55,378 nt of DNA. Origin: Bacillota bacterium. Its GTDB lineage: Bacteria; Bacillota; Limnochordia; Darwinibacteriales; Darwinibacteriaceae. Both the position numbers and the translations under genes were made by a program. The notes under the pieces are model-generated. The model did no database searches and had not been told where the DNA came from. It saw nothing but the letters and a program-made list of their open reading frames with translations. Position 1 is the first letter of the stretch. Each line of letters starts with the position of its first letter. The stretch spans positions 1 through 55,378 of the forward strand of contig DURQ01000040.1 of NCBI GenBank assembly GCA_012840725.1, in the 5' to 3' direction. Positions 8,872 to 17,685 of this stretch are shown in pieces.

Positions 8872-10645
8872 CTTGCACCATGAATGGGAGGAAGAAGTAC
8901 ACGCGGATAAGATAGACCTAGGGCTCTGGCGCCAGATCCTGAGGCTTGCCCGCCCCTACAGGCGCTACATCGCCCTGTCGATCGTCAGCATCCTGGGTCT
9001 AGCCTTCGGCGACGCCGCGTTCCCCTACATGACCAGGATCGCCCTGGACCGCTTCGTCACCCCCCAGACCACGGAGGGCTTGGGCTGGTTTGCCGCTGGT
9101 TTCGCGGTGCTCATAGTGCTCCAGTCCCTTAACCTCTACGTGTTCATTTCCATGGCCGGGAAGGTGGAGTCTGGTCTGACCTACACCATCCGCAACGAGG
9201 GTTTCATCCACCTGCAGCGGCTGTCCTTTTCGTTCTACGACAAGCGGGCCTCTGGCTGGCTCCTGGCCAGGCTGACCAGCGACGCGAGCAGGTTGAGTGA
9301 GATCGTCTCCTGGAGCATGGTTGACCTGCTCTGGGGTGCGGCAGCCATGCTGCTCTACCTGGTAGTGATGCTGATTTTGAACTGGCGGCTGGCCCTGATC
9401 ACCATGGTCGTTCTGCCGCCCCTGGCAGTTGCCAGCATCTACTTCCAGCGGCAGATCCTGAGGGCCTATCGCGAAGTGCGTCGCCTCAACTCCCGCATCA
9501 CAGGTGATTTCAGCGAGGGGATCATGGGCGCCACCACAACCAAGATCTTGAGCCGGGAGGAGAAGAACCTGGAGGAGTTCGCGGCACTGACCAGCAGCCA
9601 CCGGGCCACCAGCATCCGGGCAGCCACCTTCTCCGCCCTCTTCATGCCCATCGTGCTGTTCCTGGCCAGCGTGGGTACGGGGATCGTTCTCTGGCGGGGC
9701 GGAACGGGAGTAGCGGCTGGCACGATCAGCTACGGGGTTCTGGCCGCCTTCATCACTTATGCCGCTCAGTTCTTCGAACCAGTGCGGGAGATCGCCCGGA
9801 TCTTTGCGGAAATGCAGATGGCCCACGCAGCTGCCGAGAGGGTGATGGGGCTTCTAAACACGGTGCCCGAGATCCAGGATCGGCCTGGGCTCAAAAACGA
9901 CTGGCCCAAGCTGCGCGGCGGGATCCGCTTCGAAAACGTCTCCTTCGCCTACAACCCGGAAGAGCCGGTCCTGGAGGACTTCAACCTGGATGTGCAGCCG
10001 GGGCAGATCATCGCCCTGGTAGGCGAGACGGGTTCGGGAAAGAGCACCATCGTTAACCTGGCCTGCCGTTTCTACGAACCCACTAAGGGCAGGATCCTCA
10101 TAGACGGAGTGGACTACCGGGAAAGGCCCTTGGCCTGGCTCCAGAGCAACCTGGGCTGCGTGCTCCAGAACCCCCACCTCTTCTCGGGGACGATCAGGGA
10201 GAACATCCGCTACGGCAAGCTCACGGCCACCGATGAGGAGGTAGAACGGGCAGCGAAACTGGTCAACGCGCACGAGTTCATCGTGCGGCTCCCAAAGGGA
10301 TACGACACGGAAGTCGGTGAAGGCGGAGGGCTGCTCTCCACTGGACAGAAGCAGCTGATCTCCTTCGCCCGTGCTATCCTGGCCGACCCGGCCATCTTCA
10401 TCCTCGATGAGGCCACCTCCTCCATCGACACCGAGACGGAGCAGCTCATCCAGGAGGCCATGGAGACTGTACTCAAGGGGCGTACAAGCTTCGTGATCGC
10501 TCACCGCCTCTCTACCGTGCGCTTTGCCGACCTGATACTGGTGATCAGGGATGGCAGGGTTCTGGAACAGGGAACGCATGAGGAGCTGCTCAAGGCCAGA
10601 GGATACTATTACCGGCTTTACACAAACCAGTTCCAAGAAAGCTGA
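8864..10645 (+). CDS. Heterodimeric ABC exporter, subunit with canonical catalytic site
   Basis: 593 aa with the same architecture as its upstream neighbour. Walker A is GETGSGKS at 387-394, Walker B IFILDE at 511-516 with the catalytic Glu516, and the switch His at 547. Its signature motif reads LSTGQ (491-495) instead of LSGGQ. In the dimer, the canonical ATP site would pair this Walker B with the partner's LSGGQ, while the degenerate site pairs LSTGQ with Asp509 of the partner. The GTG at 8864 overlaps the upstream stop; a TTG at 8873 is an alternative start preceded by AGGTG. A terminator follows directly. Confidence 0.93.
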   Translation: MINLHHEWEEEVHADKIDLGLWRQILRLARPYRRYIALSIVSILGLAFGDAAFPYMTRIALDRFVTPQTTEGLGWFAAGFAVLIVLQSLNLYVFISMAGKVESGLTYTIRNEGFIHLQRLSFSFYDKRASGWLLARLTSDASRLSEIVSWSMVDLLWGAAAMLLYLVVMLILNWRLALITMVVLPPLAVASIYFQRQILRAYREVRRLNSRITGDFSEGIMGATTTKILSREEKNLEEFAALTSSHRATSIRAATFSALFMPIVLFLASVGTGIVLWRGGTGVAAGTISYGVLAAFITYAAQFFEPVREIARIFAEMQMAHAAAERVMGLLNTVPEIQDRPGLKNDWPKLRGGIRFENVSFAYNPEEPVLEDFNLDVQPGQIIALVGETGSGKSTIVNLACRFYEPTKGRILIDGVDYRERPLAWLQSNLGCVLQNPHLFSGTIRENIRYGKLTATDEEVERAAKLVNAHEFIVRLPKGYDTEVGEGGGLLSTGQKQLISFARAILADPAIFILDEATSSIDTETEQLIQEAMETVLKGRTSFVIAHRLSTVRFADLILVIRDGRVLEQGTHEELLKARGYYYRLYTNQFQES

Positions 10646-10648
10646 ACC

Positions 10649-10690
10649 GCAGCAGGCTCAGGGGAGACCCGGGCCTGCTGCTTTCTTTTC
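10649..10690 (+). terminator. Rho-independent terminator after the ABC exporter operon
   Basis: Nine-base perfect stem GCAGCAGGC / GCCTGCTGC (10649-10657 and 10673-10681) followed by TTTCTTTTC. It lies three bases past the stop codon of the second ABC gene. Confidence 0.9.
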
Positions 10691-10787
10691 GGGTCCTCTG
10701 GGGCGTGAGAGGGAGGACAAAAGCAACTGTACTGCGAATACTGACTCACCAGGCGGGGTCACCCTCGCCCGCTGACCATGAAAGCGA

Positions 10788-11984
10788 GTGATATCCATTT
10801 CCAAGCTCTACTACTCTCAACCTTGGCTGCGTGAACTGAAAACGCTGGTCCTTTCTCAGCGTCAGGACGGCGACAGGTTCGTGGTTGTACTCTCGGAAAC
10901 GATCTTTTACCCCACAGGCGGAGGACAGCCCCATGATCTGGGGACAATAGGCGGGCTGCCCGTGCTTGATGTGTTCGAAGAAGAAGGAACGGTATACCAT
11001 GTCCTGCCCGCGCCTCTGGAAGAAGGCTGCGAAGTGGAGGCCGTGCTCGACTGGGAACGCCGTCTCGACCACATGCAGCAGCACAGCGGACAGCACCTGC
11101 TCTCTGCTGTGTTTCAGGACGAGTTCGGCTACCGGACGGAGAGCTTCCACCTGGGAACCGAGTGCTGCAGCATCGACATTACCGCCCCCGAGTTATCCCC
11201 GGAAGAGCAGGATAGTGTTGAAAGGCGAGCCAATGACCTGATCTTCCAGGACCTGACCGTGCTCACCTACACGCTGCAGCCTGAGGAGCTGCACACGGTA
11301 CCTCTGCGCAAGATCCCAGACCGGGAAGGCCCCCTGCGTATCGTTGAGATCCAGGGGTTTGACTACTCCCCCTGTTCAGGCACGCACGTGCAGAAAACGA
11401 GCCAGATCGGGCTCCTCAAGATCATCAAGGCAGAGAGGTACAAGGGGATGACCAGGGTGTACTTCCTCTGCGGCAAGCGCGCCCTGGAAGACTACAAGCA
11501 CAAGCACGAAATCTGCACCAACCTGGTGGCGCTGTTGGCTGTACCCGAAGGAGAACTGGAACGGAGGGTCCAGGCCGAACTGGACCACCGCAGGGATCTT
11601 GAGAAGGAGCTGGAAGAGCTGCGGGGTGAGCTGGTCTTGCTGAGGGCAGAGCAGATCGTCCGCTCAGGCAGCAGCCCCTACTATCTTGAGATGCCGGGCG
11701 TTGGTGTTGAGGAGGCGCAGCAGCTGGCCAGAGCAGTGCTCGGCCTCGCCGAGGCGGCCGTTGTGATCAACACAGGTGAGCGGGTGGTGCTCGCGCACAA
11801 CCTGCCCGATGGTCCCAAACTGGGTCAGCTGGTGAAAGAGAAGGCGACGGCCCTCGGCGGACGAGGCGGAGGCAGCCCCACAGCAGCCCAGGTGTTCTTC
11901 CCCGATCCTGCTCAGCTCGAGGCGTTTCTGCGCCTGCTGCCTGACACTCTCTGGACAGACCCAGAGGTACAGCCAGTCACGTAA
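10788..11984 (+). CDS. AlaX-type alanyl-tRNA editing protein with DHHA1-like tail
   Basis: Free-standing relative of the editing domain of alanyl-tRNA synthetase, expected to hydrolyse mischarged Ser- or Gly-tRNA-Ala. 398 aa, the long form. The zinc ligands are visible: HSGQH (His99, His103) and CSGTH (Cys196, His200). A coiled segment at about 245-290 leads to a C-terminal DHHA1-like domain with GGRGGGSPTAAQ near residue 365. The N-terminal beta-barrel region has the PTGGGQPHD motif. The start is GTG at 10788; the nearby ATG at 10778 is in another frame and the SD is weak. It stands alone, between a terminator and the histidine kinase gene. Confidence 0.9.
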   Translation: MISISKLYYSQPWLRELKTLVLSQRQDGDRFVVVLSETIFYPTGGGQPHDLGTIGGLPVLDVFEEEGTVYHVLPAPLEEGCEVEAVLDWERRLDHMQQHSGQHLLSAVFQDEFGYRTESFHLGTECCSIDITAPELSPEEQDSVERRANDLIFQDLTVLTYTLQPEELHTVPLRKIPDREGPLRIVEIQGFDYSPCSGTHVQKTSQIGLLKIIKAERYKGMTRVYFLCGKRALEDYKHKHEICTNLVALLAVPEGELERRVQAELDHRRDLEKELEELRGELVLLRAEQIVRSGSSPYYLEMPGVGVEEAQQLARAVLGLAEAAVVINTGERVVLAHNLPDGPKLGQLVKEKATALGGRGGGSPTAAQVFFPDPAQLEAFLRLLPDTLWTDPEVQPVT

Positions 11985-12080
11985 TCAGTCAATGCTGGAA
12001 TTGACGGAATTTGTCGATAGGAAATGGTGCCCACCCGTAGAATTGCCCCTTAGTGAATTACTGCGCAAGGGGTTGATGCC

Positions 12081-13415
12081 ATGACAGTGTGGGTGGAGAT
12101 TGCTGTACGCAGTTTCTTCATGCAGTGTGTGCAGATATTTGGAGTCATGCGGCTCCTGCACAGACCAGTGCCTCGCTGGAGGCTCGTGTCGTTTGCCGCA
12201 CTGCTGACCTTTGCCCATGTTTTCTTGATCGATGTCGTACCAGTTGAAGAGCTGCGGTTTGTTCTGGTGTCTGTCGTTCGCCTTGCCTCTTTCATCTGGT
12301 TCTTCGAGACAGAAGTGTTCCCTGATGCGCTCATCGCTTACCTAGTCCCGCTGTCACTGAACACTCTCGGCGGGCTTTTCTTCCCAGCTCTCTTCACCCA
12401 TTACCTGCCAGGAATCCTGGAGAACAGATGGGCGGTGATGCTGCTTGGGCCGGCGGCGGAATACACAGCGTATCTTCCCAGCATCATGCTGGCTTGTTAC
12501 TATCTGTTAAGCGACCGACCGCAAGGCGTCGAGGGGGCGGAAGAAAACCGCACCTCTCTGCATCTTGCGTGGTCGCTTGTTTTTTTCTGCATTACGCTCT
12601 CGTGTTACCAAGCAGGGCGCACCCTGAGGTACACAGGCGGTCACAGTTCAAGCTATTTCGGCCTCTTAGGCGTCTACCTCATCGTTTTTCCCCTCCTCGT
12701 GTACATGCTGCATCAATACTGCCACAGAGAGCGTAAAAACGAAAAGGTGCTCCAGTATCACGTTAAGCGGAGCACCGTGCAGGAGGCTGCCCTCCGCACA
12801 CTGCGGGAAGAACGCCACGACCTGGTCAACGAACTAACGCTCATCTCAACGTACGTACAGATGGGCAAGGTGGAAGAAGCCCTCGCCAGCATTTCCTTTG
12901 CCGCCGCCAAGCTCCACGACCGGCACAATTACCAGACGCTGCCAGATGACGCCTGGACCACTGTGCTGGAGGCCAAGAAGGCAGAGGCGAAGCGCCTCAA
13001 GGTGGACTTCACCATCGACCTTGAGGAAGATCCTCCCAAGGATTTCCATGAACAGCGTCTGCTCCCAAAAGTCGTGATGAACCTGGTGGACAACGCCTTT
13101 GCCGCCGTTTCTCAATGCGAGCAGGGCCGCGTCCATCTCTCCTGGTCCGTCGACGCCCAGGGCAGGCGCGTGCTTGCCGTGAGCAACAACGGGCCGGAGA
13201 TCAGCTTCCTGGAGGGAAAAAGGATCTTCCGAGGCGGGGTTACATCGAAGAACGACCCAGCAGGCAACCACGGCTGGGGGCTGGTGATCTGCCAGCGCAT
13301 AGCAGAAGAGCTGGGAGGCACCATCGCCTTCACCAGCTCACCTGAACTCACAACGTTTACGTTCACGATTCCTCCTGCCCACGCCCATATCCAGGAACAA
13401 GTCACCGCTACTTAG
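12081..13415 (+). CDS. Membrane sensor histidine kinase (SpoOB/AgrC-like DHp), orphan
   Basis: 444 aa. The first 210 residues hold about six hydrophobic segments and no recognised sensor domain. The dimerisation helix contains REERHDLVNEL with the probable phospho-acceptor His246, in the style of CitA/DcuS and AgrC-like kinases. The ATPase domain shows MNLVDNAFAAV (N-box near 333-343) and GNHGWGLVICQRIAEELGG (G-box near 395-413). No response regulator gene is beside it. The SD is AAGGGG nine bases before the ATG. The upstream gap holds CCCCTT and AAGGGG as inverted arms around AGTGAATTACT (about 12046-12071). The signal is unknown. Confidence 0.87.
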   Translation: MTVWVEIAVRSFFMQCVQIFGVMRLLHRPVPRWRLVSFAALLTFAHVFLIDVVPVEELRFVLVSVVRLASFIWFFETEVFPDALIAYLVPLSLNTLGGLFFPALFTHYLPGILENRWAVMLLGPAAEYTAYLPSIMLACYYLLSDRPQGVEGAEENRTSLHLAWSLVFFCITLSCYQAGRTLRYTGGHSSSYFGLLGVYLIVFPLLVYMLHQYCHRERKNEKVLQYHVKRSTVQEAALRTLREERHDLVNELTLISTYVQMGKVEEALASISFAAAKLHDRHNYQTLPDDAWTTVLEAKKAEAKRLKVDFTIDLEEDPPKDFHEQRLLPKVVMNLVDNAFAAVSQCEQGRVHLSWSVDAQGRRVLAVSNNGPEISFLEGKRIFRGGVTSKNDPAGNHGWGLVICQRIAEELGGTIAFTSSPELTTFTFTIPPAHAHIQEQVTAT

Positions 13416-14070
13416 AACGATAGGGCACCATTTCCTCCCGGCTCTTACAGATCATCCGGGGAGGTATGTAACCGCGGGCAGATGTCAGGGGATAGATCAG
13501 GCTCCCTGCACCCACCAGCGTACCAGGGTTCAGAACCGAGTTACAGCCAACCTCAACGCCATCGCCCACGATCGCTCCAAATTTGCGCAGGCCCGTCTCG
13601 ATCACCGTATCGCCGATCCGCACCTTCACCGGTTCCTTCGTCGATTTGAAGTTCGAAACAATGCATCCCGCGCCGAGATGCGCCCCGAGACCGAGGATGG
13701 AGTCGCCGACATAGTTGAAGTGCGGCAGCTGGACCTTGGAGAACAGGATGGCCTGCTTAACCTCACTGGAGTTGCCGAGGACGATCCCATCTCCGGCGAT
13801 CACATTGCCGCGCACATAGGCGCCTGGCCGTATCTCACAGTTCCGGCCGAAAACCGCCGGCCCAAAAAGTCGAGCAGTGTCCGCCACCGTGGTTCCTTCG
13901 CCAACCCACACACCAGGGGCGATTTCCTTGTAGGCGGAACGCTCTTCTTCTAACAGTCTTTCCAGGAGTTCAGGGATTCGCGGAAGCACTTCCCAGGGGT
14001 ACTGGACATCGGCAAACAAGTTTGAAACAGGACAACCTTCCAGACTGAAAAAATCTTCCAGCTTGATCAC
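13408..14070 (-). CDS. Left-handed beta-helix (hexapeptide repeat) GlmU/acyltransferase-like protein
   Basis: 220 aa. From about residue 45 it consists of hexapeptide repeats (patterns such as VWVGEGTTVADTARLFGPAV and YVRGNVIAGDGIVLGN), forming a left-handed beta-helix. The LPHFNYVGDSILG segment and the following GAGCIVSNFKS segment resemble the C-terminal half of GlmU and related sugar-nucleotide acetyl- and uridyltransferases, but no nucleotidyltransferase domain is present. The likely role is acyl transfer or carrier function on a sugar substrate; the substrate is unknown. I chose the GTG at 14070 because AAGGGG lies nine bases upstream; GTG at 14079 would abut the SD. It follows the DUF368 gene by 16 bp and overlaps the convergent kinase gene by 8 bp. 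Confidence 0.8.
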   Translation of the reverse strand: MIKLEDFFSLEGCPVSNLFADVQYPWEVLPRIPELLERLLEEERSAYKEIAPGVWVGEGTTVADTARLFGPAVFGRNCEIRPGAYVRGNVIAGDGIVLGNSSEVKQAILFSKVQLPHFNYVGDSILGLGAHLGAGCIVSNFKSTKEPVKVRIGDTVIETGLRKFGAIVGDGVEVGCNSVLNPGTLVGAGSLIYPLTSARGYIPPRMICKSREEMVPYRSK

Positions 14071-14086
14071 TAACAACACCCCTTAC

Positions 14087-14941
14087 TTAGCTTCGGCGGT
14101 TGAAGAAAGAGGCGATCCAGAGGCCGCAGGCAAAGAGCAGTATACAGAACAGCCACTCCCAGCCCCAGCGGGGAAAGCCTGGAAAGGCGGCGGCAAGGGA
14201 ACCAAGCATCAGCCCGAGGATGGCGTGGTAGACTTGGCCGATCCTGCGTTCAAACAGCCAGTTCATCGCCTTGGAGACGATCCACAATCCAGGGACAAAT
14301 CCGATCGCGGCAGGAAGTAGAACTGCCAGATCGATCTGGGCCACAGCCGCAAGGAGCTCTTCATAAATCCCGAGTGCGAGGAGCAGCATGGACACGCTTA
14401 GGCCCGGGATGACCAGGGCTCCCCCGACTATGCTTCCCTTGAGCGCCGTTCCCCAAAGCCCGAGGTTCGCCCAGGTCGGTCCGGAGGCCTGGGGCAGAGC
14501 CCGCACCACAAGTAGGAGAGCGGCCCCGAAGGCGAGACTCATCCCGTGGGAAAGCCCGAAGCCTTGGGCATTGGCCTGACGGACGATGGGGGGCAGGCCG
14601 GCCAGAACTAAGCCGAAGAAGAAATACACGGTTGGGACATGATAGGCTTCAATAAAAAACTGCAGCACCCGGCTTAAGAGCAGTACACACGCGCCCGCTC
14701 CGAGGGCCAAAGGCACAAAAAAGCGGAGATGCTGACGCCAGTTTTTGAGGGGCCTGGCAATAGCGGCTACCATTGGCTCGTAGATCCCTAAAGCCATGGC
14801 CAAGACTCCTCCGCTCACTCCTGGGACCACCATGGCCAACCCAAGCACAAACCCGCTTCCCAGCCGGAACCAGAACCCTTGCTCCCTGTCCACCATCCGA
14901 ACTCCTTCCGATGCCTTGCGGTCCTTAATGATGGACTTCAC
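14087..14941 (-). CDS. DUF368 membrane protein (undecaprenyl phosphate translocase family)
   Basis: About 284 aa, with seven or eight hydrophobic segments. The paired motifs VPGVSGG near the N-terminus and IPGLSVS in the middle form the internal repeat typical of DUF368. Members of this family (PopT) have been described as undecaprenyl phosphate translocases that return the lipid carrier of cell-wall synthesis to the inner leaflet; assignment here is by family. The GTG at 14941 has GGAGG seven bases upstream. An ATG at 14965 in frame would place the SD inside the gene. It is paired with the beta-helix gene downstream, which would fit envelope polysaccharide or peptidoglycan precursor metabolism. 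Confidence 0.87.
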   Translation of the reverse strand: MKSIIKDRKASEGVRMVDREQGFWFRLGSGFVLGLAMVVPGVSGGVLAMALGIYEPMVAAIARPLKNWRQHLRFFVPLALGAGACVLLLSRVLQFFIEAYHVPTVYFFFGLVLAGLPPIVRQANAQGFGLSHGMSLAFGAALLLVVRALPQASGPTWANLGLWGTALKGSIVGGALVIPGLSVSMLLLALGIYEELLAAVAQIDLAVLLPAAIGFVPGLWIVSKAMNWLFERRIGQVYHAILGLMLGSLAAAFPGFPRWGWEWLFCILLFACGLWIASFFNRRS

Positions 14942-15052
14942 CTCTTCACCTCCGTCCATCTGCAAATCAGTTCCATGCAGCCCGGCGTGATTCCTGCAGG
15001 CAGGGACTGTTCTCCGCCTAGTTTATTCCTCATCTGGGCGCCGAAGAACGCT

Positions 15053-15081
15053 CCAAAAAAGAAACCCCCGTTCAGGGGGGG
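15053..15081 (-). terminator. Rho-independent terminator of the PII-like gene
   Basis: On the minus strand a C-rich/G-rich stem (15065-15081) with the loop around TGAA is followed by TTTCTTTTTT. It starts a few bases after the stop of the PII-like gene. Confidence 0.88.
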
Positions 15082-15088
15082 ATTTGAC

Positions 15089-15439
15089 TCATTTCTCCTT
15101 TTTCAGCTCATAGACCTTGCCGATGGGAAGGGAAAACATGAAACCCACGCTGGGGTGGTCTGCTTCCGCTAGTATCTCCCGCACCGCTTCCACCGTTCTC
15201 TCCACCAGTTCTTCGCTGTCCAAGACTGTGAAGATGGTTTTGTTGTAGGGACGAGCTCCTTCCAGCAGAGCCCGGAACGGAGCAAACAGGGGATAGTCCC
15301 GGCCCCGGCTGCTCACCAAAGCACTGGCCATGCCCTGACTGTCGAGGATGGTGGCTCCTTGAACGCCCACATCCACAAAACGGGCCAGGATCTCATCGAG
15401 ATAGTCAACATCGTTTAGTACCAAGAACAAGGCAAACAT
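15089..15439 (-). CDS. PII-like small signalling protein
   Basis: 116 aa. The pattern of an N-terminal strand MFALFLVLNDV, a helix, then VQGATILDSQGMASAL resembles GlnB/PII-type ferredoxin-like folds, where GxTvxxvxGxG follows helix 1. A T-loop Tyr motif is not obvious, and the C-terminus lacks the ATP-binding signature of true GlnB, so it is better called PII-like. It may bind a nucleotide or another small ligand. It is a monocistronic unit: consensus promoter at 15485-15513, SD GGAGG six bases before the ATG, and a terminator at 15053-15081. The partner is not evident from neighbours. Confidence 0.65.
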   Translation of the reverse strand: MFALFLVLNDVDYLDEILARFVDVGVQGATILDSQGMASALVSSRGRDYPLFAPFRALLEGARPYNKTIFTVLDSEELVERTVEAVREILAEADHPSVGFMFSLPIGKVYELKKEK

Positions 15440-15484
15440 GGCCTTCCTCCTTCAACCGATCGGCCGCCCGACAATGCCGCTTCA

Positions 15485-15513
15485 AATATAGCATACGGGG
15501 CTGGGCTTGTCAA
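15485..15513 (-). promoter_or_regulatory. Sigma-A promoter of the PII-like gene
   Basis: On the minus strand TTGACA (15513-15508), 17-bp spacer, TATATT (15490-15485), with an extended TGC before the -10. It lies about 46 bp before the ATG at 15439. Confidence 0.85.
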
Positions 15514-15547
15514 AAGCAGCGGCTGCCGGCTGACAGGCTCTCACCAA

Positions 15548-17431
15548 CTACCTGCTCAGTTTGAAATGGTCAACGAGCTCCTTCAGTTTCGCTCCCATAT
15601 CCATGAGGTCCTGGGCAGAATAGGCTACTTCCTGCATAGACGCTGCCTGTTCCTCGGTTGCCCCAGCTATACCGTGTCCACCGCTGTTCATCTGTTCAAG
15701 GCCAGCGGTCAGCTCCTCCACCTGCTTCTGGATCTGTTCGACTGCCTTTAGTATGCTGCTCAAACCCTCACTGCTCTGGCTTACATGCCGCAGGGCTGCT
15801 TCTGCATCGTCCGAACCCTCTTTCATGCCGCTGACGATGGCGGCGATCCTGGTTTGGATCTGCCTGATCAGCTGCTCGATCCCCTTAGTGGCTTGGGACG
15901 ATTCCTCCGCCAATTTGCGGACTTCTTCAGCAACCACGGCAAACCCCCGGCCGTGTTCGCCGGCGCGGGCCGCTTCGATGGCTGCGTTAAGGGCCAAGAG
16001 ATTGGTCTGCTCGGCGATGGCGCTGATCGTGTTGACGATGCTGCCTATCTCATTGGAGAGTGCACCGAGACTGGTCACTTCGCTGGCCAGATCCTTCGTG
16101 GTGTCCCGAAGCCGCTGCATCTGGTGGACAATATCCGTGATCGTCTCATTTCCGGAGGCAGCTTGGTGCGACACACTCTGAACAGTTTCGTTCATCGCCT
16201 GCGCGCTTTCGTTCATCGAGTCAAGAGTCGCAGAGAATTCGTTTGTGGTGCTGGCAACTTCCTCCACCGAGGCGCTCACCTGCTGCGCTGTGGCGGCCAA
16301 CCTGGAACTCGTGTCCGCCAGGTTAGTCACGGAACTCGCGATCAGATTCAGAACCTCTCTCATGCTGTCCAGCGTCTTGTTTACCGCATTGGCGATGGCA
16401 CCGATTTCATCTTTGGAGCCAATGTCGGTGCTGTTGGCCAAATCCCCGGAGGCAGCCGCCTCAATCACGCTCTGAACCTGCCGTAAGGGATGCGATATCT
16501 GCCGGGCCAGCAAAACGGCTCCCAGCACGCCCACGGCCAGAAAAGCCGCTGAGGCCAATGTAAGAAACGTACGCAGAGCATAGACGTCTCCGAGCACATC
16601 TTCTTCCAGGGCGCCCACTCCGATCATCCAATCCGTGGACAGAGCTGGGGCAAACCCAACCATATTGCGAGTGCCATCAACGCTGTACCGAACAACGCCC
16701 GTGTTCCCCACACCGAGGGCTTTGATCGCCGCTCCAGCTTCCGCCAGATCAGTATCGTCGGTGAAGAAGTTTCGGCGATCCATGACGTACTCCCGGTTAG
16801 GGTGGGCAAAGAGTGTACCGTCTGAGTCCAGCACGACCGCCCAACCCCGCTCACCGAACCCCAGCCTGTCGGTTATGTCATTCAGTGCCGTTCCGTCTCT
16901 GCGCCCCACCAGGACGCCAACAGTCCTGCCGTTATCAATGATGGGCACCGCATACATGAGAACGAGGCTGCCGTTGACCCTGCTCACCAGGAGATCAGAA
17001 ACAACGCTTCTTCCCGCAAAAGCCTGCACAACGTAGTCACGATCACCGAGGTTGGCGGTGGTACCGTCAGTATACAAGGCCGTGCCCTGGGGATCGACGA
17101 TACCCAATGCCAAGAAAGAACCCAAGCGCTCCAGCTCAGATTGGAGCACCGGTTTCTGCTGCTCCCAGTCCATACTCCGAATCTCCGGTCTGGCTGCGAT
17201 AGCCTCAAGGGCTGTCAGCTGCACCTGAAAGCGGGACTCAAGGTGCTGCACCGCTTCTTCAGCCTGCATGATCAAGGCGGCTTCTACCTGCTCCCTCACT
17301 GCAGCAGCTCCGCGATAGAAGGCTAACAGACCAAACCCGACACTGATGATGAGCACCAAGACACCAACAAACACACTTACCTTCAGAGTTATGCCTCGTC
17401 TCAATTCTGGCACCCGCCCTATCCGTTCCAA
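15548..17431 (-). CDS. Methyl-accepting chemotaxis protein with extracellular Cache-type sensor
   Basis: 627 aa. TM1 is at about 17-38, an extracellular double-Cache-like region at 45-280 (with [14 protein letters not shown] and [12 protein letters not shown] strands), TM2 at about 287-309, HAMP at about 310-360, and the cytoplasmic coiled coil with the hairpin tip [20 protein letters not shown] near 474-493. It would sense an external small molecule and signal to CheA through CheW. The ligand is unknown; Cache domains often bind amino acids or carboxylates. The start is TTG with GAGG eight bases upstream. No che genes are in the window. Confidence 0.92.
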   Translation of the reverse strand: MERIGRVPELRRGITLKVSVFVGVLVLIISVGFGLLAFYRGAAAVREQVEAALIMQAEEAVQHLESRFQVQLTALEAIAARPEIRSMDWEQQKPVLQSELERLGSFLALGIVDPQGTALYTDGTTANLGDRDYVVQAFAGRSVVSDLLVSRVNGSLVLMYAVPIIDNGRTVGVLVGRRDGTALNDITDRLGFGERGWAVVLDSDGTLFAHPNREYVMDRRNFFTDDTDLAEAGAAIKALGVGNTGVVRYSVDGTRNMVGFAPALSTDWMIGVGALEEDVLGDVYALRTFLTLASAAFLAVGVLGAVLLARQISHPLRQVQSVIEAAASGDLANSTDIGSKDEIGAIANAVNKTLDSMREVLNLIASSVTNLADTSSRLAATAQQVSASVEEVASTTNEFSATLDSMNESAQAMNETVQSVSHQAASGNETITDIVHQMQRLRDTTKDLASEVTSLGALSNEIGSIVNTISAIAEQTNLLALNAAIEAARAGEHGRGFAVVAEEVRKLAEESSQATKGIEQLIRQIQTRIAAIVSGMKEGSDDAEAALRHVSQSSEGLSSILKAVEQIQKQVEELTAGLEQMNSGGHGIAGATEEQAASMQEVAYSAQDLMDMGAKLKELVDHFKLSR

Positions 17432-17653
17432 AGTAGAACCTCAACGTCGAAACTGTGGACACACCTCGCTGCCGTCCTCACCGCCCTTCGGAACCACTAG
17501 ATCACAAAGTGTCTGATCGGACGTCTTTCCTTTTTTTAGAACTTCTACATGTTCAGCCATTTCCCTAGGTCTAACCGAAAGCAAAAGACGGCTGACGGGA
17601 GTTTTGTATGGAACCGGAGGTCCGCCTCTGTCTACCACCTTTCCCAACACCCA

Positions 17654-17662
17654 TGTTATAAT
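17654..17662 (+). promoter_or_regulatory. Extended -10 promoter of the DinG-like gene
   Basis: TGTTATAAT: TG at 17654-17655 and TATAAT at 17657-17662. No good -35 lies 16-18 bp upstream, as is common when the extended -10 is perfect. It lies 23 bp before the GTG at 17686. Confidence 0.6.
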
Positions 17663-17685
17663 GAATCAACAAGGTGGTGACCCGA

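Noticed and set aside
14939-15031. Short minus-strand ORF of about 31 aa (starting MRNKLGGEQSLPAG) ending on the start of the DUF368 gene
   Set aside because: No SD before its ATG; probably chance, although its stop overlaps the DUF368 GTG.
17441-17650. Minus-strand ORF between the chemoreceptor and the DinG-like gene
   Set aside because: It covers the DinG-like promoter, has no SD and no recognisable sequence pattern.
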